Assembly: GCF_021462225.1 (NCBI RefSeq)
Contig: NC_061802.1
Coordinates: 6,219,859-6,283,858 of the forward strand
DNA length: 64,000 nt
Reading direction: 5' to 3'
DNA from: Girardinichthys multiradiatus
Lineage: Eukaryota; Chordata; Actinopteri; Cyprinodontiformes; Goodeidae
The position numbers and the translations under genes were made by a program. The first letter of the stretch is position 1. Each line of letters starts with the position of its first letter. Below are positions 21,601-33,600 of the stretch, piece by piece. Below the pieces are notes generated by a model that did no database searches, had not been told where the DNA came from, and was given only the letters and a program-made list of their open reading frames with translations.

Positions 21601-24600
21601 TGCAGCACCTCTTCAACCTTAGCCTGGCCCAGAAGAAGGTTCCGGTGTTGTGGAAGACTTCCTGTCTTGTTCCGGTACCAAAGAAAACTGAGTCCTAGAG
21701 AGACTCCTGTTGGCCCACCTGAGTAAGCAAACAGTAAACCATCAGGACCCCCTTCAGTTTGGTTATCGCTGTGGAGTTGGAGTTGAAGATGCCATCATAT
21801 ACCTGCTTCAACAAACCCACTGTCATCTGGAAAAAGCCAGTAGCACTGTGAGGATCATGTTCTTTGATTTCTCCAGAACATTTAATACAATCCAACCTGA
21901 TTTGCTTTGTCAGAAACTCCAGAAGACTCAGGTGGAGGCCTCAACAATCTCCTGGATCAAAGACTACCTGACAAACAGACCAGTTTGTGAGACTGAAGGG
22001 TTATGAGTCTAACCAGGTAGTCAACAGCACAGGAGCACCACAGGGGACTGTACTCTCCCCATTCCTTTTCACTCTGTACACCTCAGACTTCCAGTACAAG
22101 ACAGACTCCTGTCATCGGCAGAAATACTCGGATGATTCTGCAGTCGTGGGGTGGATCAGAGATGGACAAGAAGCTGAGTACAGGAAGGAGGTGGACTGCT
22201 TTGTGGCATGGTGTGGAAACAATCATCTCATTTTGAACGTGACTAAAACAAAGGAGATGATTGTAGATTTTAAGAGAAACAGGAATAAGTCAAAAACTAT
22301 TTCTATCATGGGAGAAGAAGTGGAGGTTGTGGGGGAGTATAAATACCTCGGTGTTCACCTGGACAACAGACTAGAGTGGAGATGCAACTGTGAAGCTGAA
22401 GGGACAGAGCAGACTGTACTTCTTGAGGAAGCTTAGGTCCTTTGGTGTTTGCAGCAAGATGCTGCATATCTTCTATAAGTCTGTTGTGGAAAGTCTGATC
22501 TCTTCTGCCATCATCTGCTGGGGAAGCAGCATCATAGCCAGGGACTTAAAAAAGCTCAACAAGCTGATAAAAAAAAGCTGGCTCTGTTCTGGGGACTCCT
22601 CTGGAACCTCTGGAGATCATTGTGGAAAGACGGATTCTTCATAAAATGAAGAACATTATGGAGAACCCTGATCATCTTCTTCATGAGACTGTCCTACAAC
22701 AACAGAGTGTCTTCAGTCAGAGGCTTCTTCAGATCTGCTGTAAGACGGAGCGCTACAGGAGATCCTTCCTGCCCACAGCCATCAGCATCTACAACGGCTC
22801 TTCGAAGAAACCTACATAATATGAGCTATAACAACATTTAATTTCCCTTTGGGATTCATAAAGTATTTTTGAATTTGAATTGAATTGAATTAAAGAATAA
22901 TGAAGACTAATGGACTATGTACAATATAAACAAGTTGATTAAAGATGATTGGAAATTATGACCAAAAGAGTGATGCAACATTACCATGCAATGTTTATGT
23001 TTGAGAACCAAGGATTATCTTGAAGAATATGGAAATGAAATTAAGTTAGTCTTGGAACTAACTTAGACAATAATCAGCATATCTTTAGACAACCAATCAC
23101 AATGCAAGATCTGATAAAATATTATTTTAATAAAATAATGTTTTAAGAATGATGTGCTGAATAAAACCAACCTTCTGGATGACTAATTCTCAACGGTGTC
23201 TCATTAGCTGTCTTTATTTATTAAAATAATATTTAAAGAAATATTAAGGGAATGGTAAAACATTTAAGGATATATTTTGGAAAAGAGCCGAATCTGTCTG
23301 GAGAAATGGGGCTTAATGGTGTTTATTTAGTTATCAAATTTAGTAAAATGATGTCAGGGACACATTATTTACTGGATTGAAAACTAAACCTTTCTGGGTA
23401 AATATTATTTGGCAGCAAGCACGTGTCCTTAGCTGTTAGCAGTTGAAGCTAACAAAGGAGGCTGATAGCTTAGCCCCAGAATCAAACACACACCTTAAAA
23501 AAAAGTACCGTTAATAAAAGGGTTAAAACGCATAAGCGCGGATGGCGTGTTATGATCAACATTCTGTTTAAAATCACCCTTTAAATAAAGTTTGCCTTAA
23601 CTTTAAAAACACACAAAGAACACAACCTGAGCACGTGTGCTGCAGATATTCTGCTAGCACCAAGATAGCTGAGTTCAACACAAACAAACCCAAACTTCAT
23701 AAAATGAAAAATGTTTAGATCATTAATCTTTCTCTATGACTTCTATCTCTCTGCCCAAAACCTAACCTCGTATGAACCATGCTGAGGAGTTGTCCGGGCG
23801 ACGACGAAGTTTGAAGAGAGCTCCGTGAGCAAAGCGGTTAGCTGCCAGCTAACCTCCGGAGCAGTGGCTTGGCGGCCCGGTCTGTCCGCTGACCACACTG
23901 TACGTTAACTACCGTAATGCAGTCTCCGTTGTCCTTCCTTGGGAAACTGCTGCACTCAGCGTCGTGCTGGGAACTCTCTGGAAACAGTTCGCTTCTGCAG
24001 ATCTCAGAGAGAACAGTCAAGCAATGCTTGTACCTTGATTACCCCATTCATGAATGAAAATCATCGGATACGCAGACAGTGATTTATTTCTACTTATCTT
24101 GTGCATATGATCGCATGATCTTATGACATCCTTGGATCCATTTGAAGAGTTTATGTCTGTTTGCCAGCAAAGAGACATTAGCGCGCTGGGCCTCCCCTAT
24201 CCTGGTCCTGCAGAGGAGCAGTGAAGAGATCGGACCATTGGAAAGGGGGTGCTTTTATACAGCCAGTGGCATCATGGTAACTCCACTGCTACCCCCCTTT
24301 CCTCAGTTGCTGGAAGTCAGTTAAATGCAATTTATTTTGAAAGTTCCAGAAAAGTTTGTACCGGAGTCTTAATGTTGTTTCCATGGCTGTGGGTCCCAGC
24401 AGTGGTTAAAAAAAATCCAATTTAAGAAATAGTTGCTTTTTAAAGAAGTAATTTCTGTCAGAGTGAGTCACACCCTTAACAGTCTCGGTAAATCCCTGAA
24501 TGTTAAGCAAGGTAATATTTGGTAGTTCTTTTTGTAAACGTCCCTTCAAATTAAAAAGTTTAAATACATTTCTTTAATATTTAGTGGACATGCGTTTTAC

Positions 24601-27600
24601 CTAACTTGGGTCAAACATTTTTGATACTCTGACAAGCTTAGCACCATAGTTTGCAGAAGTTTGGAAGACCCATTACCACCGAAACTTGAACTTTCTGGCT
24701 GATAATGTTCTGTCTTCATGATGCCATCTATTTTGTGAAGCTTACCAGACACTTCTGGAGCAAAAAATCTCCACAACATGATGTTGCCCTTCCAGGTACT
24801 GCACAGTTCGGATTTTGCTCTGAAGCTTTTAACCTTCCTGCTTTTTCCAAATCTAATGATGGTCTTTATGATGAATACTTTTAATTTTGGTATTGTCAAA
24901 CCACAGGACCTGTCACTAAAAATTAACATATCGTCCCTGTGAAATATCGTTTTCCTCTCTGAGTGGCCTTTTAGCCCATGTTGGCAGAAGACCTTATTCA
25001 CTGTGGAGAATGACACTTATATCAGTTTCAGTCAGCATCTTCACAAGGTTGTTTTATTTTGTACTTGGGTTGATATGCACACATTGCATCAAAACTCATT
25101 CATTTCTCAGATGCAGACCCTTCTCCTTCCTGAAAAGTGTGATGGCTTAACACTCTGGGGTTTATACTACAATATAGTTGTTTTAATTATAATCTGGCAA
25201 CTTCAGGCATCTGTACCAATAAACATTCCCAAGGAAGAACCAGGGTACTGGAGCTCCACAGTTCTCTTCCCGGTACTTTGCTGGATTTCATTTGAATTTC
25301 AAATAATGTTTCACAAGGAAGCGGTGTGTTTGATGGTCTGTCCTAAAATACTTCCAAAGGTGTGCCTCCATTTAAATCAGAAGCTTACAGGTCAACGAAA
25401 TCCCAGTGTACGTACATTTCTGAAATTTCTTAAATGTAACAAAAATCTCTAAAAAATATTCTTTCATTATTCTGGGATGTAGAAAATAAAACTAATTAAA
25501 CATAAACAGAATAGGTTTAGTGTAATCTAATGTGAGAAATAAAGTTGTGTCTTTTTATACAACTTATTTAAATAACAAGACAATTATTATGAAGTTGAAA
25601 ACAACTGAAACTATGACAACAAATGGCTCCCGTAGTAATTAAGTTCATCGAACCCAAAGCATAGTTGTGAGAATGATGAAAGGAGGATAGCCTATTTAAC
25701 TGCAAAAGAAGAAAGACACTTTTTAAGACGTTTTGCACGTCTTTACCCCAAGGTGCCAATAAATGTGGAGGATACTGTATTAGCTGTACAGACCTTGCAC
25801 AATGTTGCTTCAGTTTTCTTTAATGTTCTTATTTTCTGGTATAAACTGTGTCCTAATTCAGGCATAAACGCTTCGAAAGTTAATTTGTTTAGCTGACTGT
25901 TGCAGCAGCCAAGGGACATTGGCTATCCAATTTCCAACAGTCCCTCTAGCAGTCTTCTAATGCATCCTCCTTATCCTGGGCTGGAAAGAGCTATAAGTGG
26001 ATCATTTGCAGCCCCCTCATTTTCAAAGAATAATTGTGCTGCTGTGAGAGTTTTAATTATTTAGATTTAACACAGCAGATGGAACTGACAGCTCAATGGT
26101 TAAGAAGTGTGTTTTGAAATACAAGATCTCTTATTTAGCCAGTTTTAACCATTTTTTTAATATAGAACACTTTGCTAAAATTATGTATCTTTACCAAATA
26201 GAGTGCATTTTACTTGCAAGCTGACAAGGGGCATATAATGGTGTCATGAGTGTCTTTCGTTATTAGTAAGAAATAAAGTTAAACAGTAAATCAATAGGCT
26301 GGTTGTTACTTCTTAGATCTTTTATTTGCCTAAAGAAAAACTGGCTTTGTCATTGTTGCGTAAGGTGGCTATAGTGGTGATACTGTCAAATGAAGACTCC
26401 TGTAGGTAGCTGCATGCACACAATCTGCAACTCTGCATCAGGTGTTGAAAATGTTGATGCCAAACATAAGTTTGGAACATGATGTCTGTTTGCAGCTTTC
26501 TACATATCATGTTTTCCAAATTGCAGGAGTGAAATGCAACGTACTATAACCAATAAATAGCAACCCTCTCAATAATACAGTCCATTGTCAGCAAGCAATA
26601 ATAAGAATAGCCTAAGGTTTGACAGGTCTGCTGTCAGTGCATGCTACATAACTGTCTGTGCCTCTGATGTCTCTCTTCCCCTTGATCTCAGTCAGCTGCT
26701 TGACAGCTTGGTTTCCAGCCATAGATAAATGTCAGGCTACTCAATGGGGACACATGCACAAAGACACAGCAGTTCATGCACACCACAGGGATTGGCATGA
26801 GTGTGAAAAGTTTACCTCTACCCTTGTCATCCTATCGGCTCCCAAAGGGATCACTATACAATTAGTTTGGTGAAGCCCTGAAGTGACTGACAAATCAACA
26901 AGAACAGTTGGTGGTCAAATGTGGGGGGAACAAGTGCTAACAGTGTTCCTCATACATACATTTTCAATAATTCTGGTTATTTCATGAATTCCGTTCCACC
27001 GTTCTTGCACAAATTATTGCCTTTGTTATTGATATTTCCTTTATCCTTTTAGGGGAGCCTCTTCGAGTGTGTGTCCACACTGGGCCCAGCTGTTGCACAA
27101 GTAAAATGGAGGACAGCTACATGGCAGCTGTTCGTAGCGAGATGCAGCATAAGATGCGATCCTACAGTTCCGAACTCAAGTACCTGATTGAAGGACATAA
27201 AAAGGCCTACCAAGGTAGGAGAGTGAAGGAGGAGAAAAGTGGTATGGATGCTTGAATACAACATGTCTGTTAAATAATTGTTCATGTGTCAAAAACCTGA
27301 ACGCAGGTGGCGAAAGACTGGACTCCAGGTTCACTATATTATCTATAAAGAGAGACTATACAGATATAACCTACAACTGAAAAATGTAAGGGAATCTTTC
27401 TTTTCTGAGATCATCAGCAAAAACATTAACAATGCTCGTGCATTATTTGCCATGGTCGACAGGTTAACAAACCCCCCTGTAACTGTAGCATCTGAACTCC
27501 ACTCTACCAGGGCCTGCAATTAATTTGCTAACTTCTTCCCTGGAAAAAAACAAAAGATCAGAGGGGCAGTCAGCACATCCACATCAACTCCAGTACCAAA

Positions 27601-30600
27601 GTTGTCTCCAACTAGAACTGATTTTGACATAATTTCCCAATTTCACCAAATAAACTGCAAAACCTTAGAAATCATACAGCAACTAAGCTCTTCTTCCTGC
27701 TGTCTCTGAAAATTCAGCATGCCACCTCTGTGAAGGCTCTCATGGAAGCATGTAGTGCTGCTAAGTGCTGTCCTACTCTAGTACTCATAAGTACCCTCTA
27801 GAGCAGGTAGTTTATCAGTCAAAACAGAAGGGAGATTAGGACTGCGACCAAACACAAGCTGATGTGGGCTATAACCATGCACATTGATCATACTGTTTTT
27901 GGCCATAAGAGCCCAGTCTAGAGCAGTTTGCCAACCACACCCATTTTCCCTTTTCACCTTCAGGAGGATCTCAGTCAGTGTCATGTTGTGTCTCTCAAGC
28001 AGTCCATTTCTCCAGGGACTGTATCCCGCTCTAGTCTTTGTCTCAATTTTAAAGTTTTCTGCCATTGTTGTTTTCCTCATTGTTGAACTCTCCACCGTTG
28101 TCTGGGAGCACCGTGTACACTTATCCATGAGTGGATGAACGAGTTGACGATCTCAGAGGGTTTCTTGGTCCTCACAATGTTTCCAGCGCTGAAGCGTGTG
28201 AAATGATCGATGATGTGCAGATACCATACGCCTGGTTCCAACTCATGTAAATCCATTGCCTCTGTCTCATTGTATTCTGAGGCTAAGGGCAAACCAACAG
28301 CAGGCCTGGGCTTGGTCCTGCTGTATCCCTGACATATCTCACAGTCCTGAATAATGTTCTGTAAAACGATTGAACAGTCTTTCTCAGTTTTTCCAGAGCT
28401 GTGAATGAGCCTCTGCAGACGATCTGCCGAGGCATGGCCAAACTGCTTGTGCAGCTTCAGGAGAACTTTTTCCTTCTCTTTTATAGACATTCCTGCTGTG
28501 ACGACAAGGGCTTCACTTTCATTGCTACTCATTTTTATAGTTTCATCTCTAATGTCCACACAATAGTGTCCTGAACTAGTGAACTCAAGAGGAATGTTTT
28601 GTTTGAACATGACAACTCTGTCATTCTCCATATCTAAAACAGCTCCAGTTCTCTTTAGAGACATTTTGCTCAGCAATAATGGAATATCTACAGAAACTAC
28701 TTCTGTCTCAATATGACGCTTTGTTTTTCCGCTCTTGGCAGGAAATTTCACTTTTCTGTTGGAGTGTACTACCTGACCATCTCCAAATCTGAAAGGTCCG
28801 CAGCTTGGATATTCTGTTTGCAGCAGTTTATCAATTTGGCTTTGACTCAGGTCTTTTATGTAACTAACCAGCCACTTTTCACCACAAACAGTATGTGTGC
28901 AGGCAGTTTCAATGATAGCTGATCCAAGTGATTCTGATCTTTGCTCTGTAAATAAAATGGCATATTGTGTCTCGCTGCCTTTGCTTGGTGCACTGGTTTT
29001 TCCTCCGAAAATCCGCTTTAATCCAGACTTCATAGACGCAAAAGTCACATCTGTGCATGCTGTGAGAGCAAGCTGCCTATTCTTCTCTTCGAGACAAGCC
29101 GTGTCCAGGAGTTTAAACGCCAGCACAGCGTCAGGCAGGGTCATATTGTTCTTCTTCATACGGTTGTATCATTGTTCAAAGTCTATTATGTAGTCCGCCA
29201 TTGACATTGTGTTGTCTTTGGATATCGAAATAGGAGTACGCTTCATAAGCGCGGTCATTTTCTTCTCTTAGGAATACCGCGTCCAATTTAGTAAGCAAGG
29301 TTTCCATACCGTTATCTTTGTTCAGATCTTCCGTGGATATTTCCAAAGCAATCCCTCTGGCTCTCCCTTCGAGTCCCAGCGCCACTGCTAGAGCCTGTTT
29401 TTTCGGATCCAAGTCCGTAACAAGCTTCCAAATACTAACTTCATTTTTCCAGCACTCGTATGGCCTAGCCTCGTCAAACTTCGGCGGTACTCTGTAATTG
29501 GTAACCATCCTCTGCTACCATGACAATTCATAAACACCACGTTTATAATTTTGCCAGGTTTATTTTTACCAATCCGCCATCTTCCAGCTCAACCGTAAAA
29601 ACCAAAATCTCCAACTCTCCCAGACTCCCACGATAACACCTTCCCTACTAGAGGAGGTTAACAGTCTCAGTGTTTTACCCACAGATTTCCTTACGAAAGC
29701 TTTGCCTGTCATAACATCTGATTTAACACAAATAATAAACACATCCCTTTTGTCAGGTGTTGTGACTATGAATATGAATATATTATTTTATATTTAATAC
29801 TTTAATATTTTATTAAATAATATTTTGGTCTGTTAAGGGTTGTCCTGTGAATACCAGCCCAGTAAGGCGATGGAATTAGGACAAAATCGAAAAGGGTGAG
29901 CCAAGCTCTGACATTATTGAACAGCAAAACTCTGCAAACACATGGAATGAATTCACACAATTTCTTAAAATACAAGAATTTATGAAAAAAAATAAGTCAA
30001 CCCAAAGTCAAACATATTTCAATCAACAAACTCTTTACTATGCTAAAACAATCCAACTAAACTACCAAGCAGAATTAAAGAATAGGGAAGACTAATGGGC
30101 TATGTACAATATAAACAAGTTGATCAAAGATGGTTGAAAATCATGACCGAAAGAGTGATGCAACATTACCATGCAATGTTTATGTTTGAGAACCAAGGAT
30201 TATCTTGAAGAATCTGGAAGTGAAGTTAAGTTAGTCTTGGAACTAACTTAGACAATAATCAGCATATCTTTAGACAACCAATCACAATGCAAGATCTGAT
30301 AAAATATTATTTTAATAAAATAATGTTTTAAGAATGATGTGCTGAATAAAACCAACCTTCTGGATGACTAATTCTCAACGGTGTCTCATTAGCTGTCTTT
30401 ATTTATTAAAATAATATTTAAAGAAATATTAAGGAAATGGTAAAATATTTAAGGAAATATTTTGGAAAAGAGCCGAATCTTTCTGGAGAAATTGGGCTTA
30501 ATGGTGCTTACTTAGTTATCAAATTTAGTAAAATGATGTTAGGGACACATTATTTACTGGATTGAAAACTAAACCTTTATGGGTAAATATTATTTGGCAG

Positions 30601-33600
30601 CAAACACGTGTCCTTAGCTGTTAGCAGTTGAAGCTAACAAAGGAGGCTGATAGCTTAGCACCAGAATCAAACACACACCTTTAAACTACCGTTAATAAAA
30701 AGGTTAAAATGCATAAGCACGGACGGTGCGTTCTGGCCGATCTTCTGTGTTTAAAATCACCCTTCAAATAAAGTTTGTCTTAACTTTAAAACACACAAAC
30801 ACAGAACACAAAACTGAGCACGTGCTGAGCAGATAGCCTGCTAGCACTAAGATAGCTGAGTTCAACACAAACAAAACCAAACTTCATAAAATGAAAAACG
30901 TTTAGATTATTTTATTCTAAACCACTTCTACCACTTTGCCAAACCTAACCTCGTATGAACCATGCTGATGAGAAGTTGTCCGGGCGACGACGAAGTTTGA
31001 AGAAGGCATCCACTGTGAACAAAAGATTAGCTTCAACTAACCTCCGTAGCTGTTGGGTGGGACGGCTCGCTCTGTCCCCAACCAAACTGCACATCACCAT
31101 GGTGATGCGTCCCATTGTCTTCCTTCAGACCGGGAAACTGCTGGGAACTCTAACAACAATTCATCCGTACTTAACTTAGTGCATATGATCGCGTGATCTT
31201 ATAACACTCTTGGATCCAGTTTGAAGAGTTATGTCTGTTTGCCTGCAAAGAGACATTAGCGCACTGTTCCTCTCCTGCCAGCTCCGCAGCAGGGTCCGGG
31301 CGAAAGAGATTGATTCATTGGCTTTTATACAGACAGCGGCATCATGGGAAGTCCATTGTTTCTCCCCCCCCCCTTTTTCTAAGTTGTGCTGGAAGTTGGT
31401 TAATTCAATTTATTTTGAAAGTTCCAGAAATGTTTGTACCGCATCTTGATGTTGTAATCCATGGCTGTGGGTCCCACCACAGGTGCTTTCCCCCAGGCCC
31501 TGAAAACAGCAATTATCAAACCTCTATTGAAAAAGAGCAACTTGGACAAGCTACAGAACTACAGGCCTATATCAAACCTCCCCTTCATCAGCAAGATTTT
31601 TGAAAAAGCTGTGTTTCTACAGTTAAACAACTTCCTAACAATGACCAACCGAAGTAATAATCTTTGGAGCAAAGGAAGAGCGTATAAAAGTTAGCACACA
31701 TCTTCAGTTAATACAGCTAGAAACCACCAGTCAGGCTCGAAACCTGGGTATAGTGATGGACTCAGACCTGAACCTTCAGAGGCACATAAAGACAGTAACA
31801 AGGTTGGCCTTCTATCACCTAAAGAACATCTCCAGGATTAAAGGACTAATGTCTCAGCAGGACCTTGAAAAACTAATTCATGCGTTCATCTTTAGTAGAA
31901 TTGATTACTGCAACGGTGTCTTCACAGGTCTGCCTAAAAAGTCGATCAAACAGCTGCAGTTGATCCAGAACGCTGCTGCCCGCGTTCTCACTAGAACTAA
32001 GAAAGTGGAGCACATCACCCCGGTTCTAAAGTCCCTACACTGGCTCCCTGTAGCTCAGAGAATAGACTTTAAAATACTTCTGTTAGTCTATAAATCACTG
32101 AATGGCTTAGCACCAAAATACATTACAGACTTGTTGTCAGTGTATCAATCACCCAGACCTCTCAGGTCTTCTGGCTCAAATCTACTCTGCAGAACCAGAA
32201 CCAAACATGGAGAAGCAGCTTTTAGTTCTTATGCTCCACTAATCTGGAATAAACTCCCAGAAAACTGTAAAGGCGCCGAAACCCTAAGTTGCTTTAAATC
32301 AAGATTAAAAACATATTTGTTTAGAGTGGCCTTTCACTTTACTATCTAAACATTATTAGTTAAGTTTTCAGTCCAATTTTCCTTTTATTTTCTTATCCAT
32401 CATTCTATTCTCTCTTTTTTTTTCATTACCTCTATTTGATTTTCTGCATCATTGTAATGTTTTTCCTTATGTACAGCGCCTTGAGTGCCTTGTTGCTGAA
32501 AAGCGCTATATAAATAAACTTGACTTGACTTGACATGTCATTAGATCAAGGCACACAAACTAATTAAACTGTGTGAAAGTATTCATACCCATTTAAATTT
32601 TTCACATTTTCTCAAATGTGAAAACAGGGTTCAGTGTATTTTAAGATTTTATATGACGGACCAAAAAAAATAGAGCATAATTGTAAGGGGTTAGAAAATG
32701 CATATGGATTTTTTTACTGATAAGCATCTAAAAAATGTATGGTTTCATTTGTATCCAAACACCACACACACATTTTGCGTAAATTATAGCTGCAAGTCTT
32801 CTGATGCATGTCTCCTCCAGCTTTGTGCACTGAGAGACTGAAATGTCTGCCCATTATTCTGTGCAAAATCAGATTGGACAGAGATTTGAAGAAAAACGTT
32901 TTAGTCTTGCCACAGATTCTCAATTTCACTGAGGACGGAGATCGCTAGAATTCTTATTATTATTCCGTTGCCTCTTTGCGGGGCAATATGGGGACTTTGC
33001 CATACCCCAAAACTCACCAAACTTCACCCAAAATTGTCCCCCGCGTGAAATTCTTGATCCTTAATGTCGTCATCAGTGGGCGTGGCCAAACCACATAGCC
33101 ACGCCCCCAAATGTGAGATAGCCCAAACCGTAAGTCGTAGAGATCTGAAATTCGGCACAATGCTAGAACTCCTCAAAACAAGAAAAAAAGTCTCTTGGGG
33201 GTATGCCCTAAAATGCACAGGAAGTTGGCCATTTTGGGTCAAAGGCTGATTTTTGCCCGTTTTTCACTTTTACTCACCTCGAACTCCTCCTAGGGATTTT
33301 GAGCTATCGACTTCATATTTGGCCTATATGCAGTTAAGGGATGGGGGATTAAAAGTTATCAAAACCTTTTAGATACATGACAGCGTGTGGGCGTGGCCAA
33401 GCCTCAAAATATGACTTCTCGCCATAAAACACTAAATTGATATAGCTCCTACAAGGAAAGTCACAGACAAAAGAAACCTTCTGGGATTGATCTCAACAAT
33501 ATTCACTGATCAGATGCTGACATCATCGAAGCCCCGCCCCCTGAGAACAGGAAGTATCACGATTTCCTTTACAGACTCAATGTTTGATGTTCACCTAATC

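Larger units (their letters stand above)
21424..22891 (+). mobile_element. 5'-truncated LINE (L2/CR1-type) inside solo LTR copy 1
   Basis: The insertion point is proven by comparison with LTR copy 2, where CAGAATT runs straight into AAAGAATA. Here 1.47 kb intervenes, with GAATT on both sides. The 3' end is a short TTGAATTGAATT repeat, as in L2/CR1-clade LINEs. It carries reverse transcriptase fragments (21498-22819). Confidence 0.9.
21110..24401. mobile_element. Solo LTR, copy 1, interrupted by a LINE
   Basis: Starts TGTTATGATTATG and ends GTCCCAGCA, with GTGG duplicated on both sides (21106-21109 and 24402-24405). Apart from the LINE at 21424-22891 it aligns along its length with 29758-31479, which has its own different 4-bp duplication. 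This gives an LTR of about 1.8 kb with no internal genes, so it is a solo LTR of an LTR retroelement or endogenous retrovirus. The family is not known from sequence alone. Confidence 0.8.
27288..32535 (+). mobile_element. L2/CR1-type LINE split by a copia element and a solo LTR
   Basis: Three blocks read as one LINE ORF2: 27288-27780 ([20 protein letters not shown], then [17 protein letters not shown]), 29620-29757 (the frame reading [19 protein letters not shown] and IINTSLLSG), and 31484-32535 ([52 protein letters not shown]). The last block ends with TATAAATAAACTTGACTTGAC, a typical 3' repeat tail. The RT catalytic segment between NNFLTMTN and [11 protein letters not shown] is deleted, so the copy is dead. 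It inserted about 75 bp after the gpc5 exon 2 donor. Confidence 0.85.

Noticed and set aside
25003..25452. 149-residue plus-strand ORF
   Set aside because: It lies antisense to a decayed Tc1 element and has no protein features of its own.
21110..31479. The two long LTRs considered as the ends of one provirus
   Set aside because: A gpc5 exon lies between them, each has its own distinct 4-bp target duplication, and the copia remnant between them is unrelated in orientation and position.
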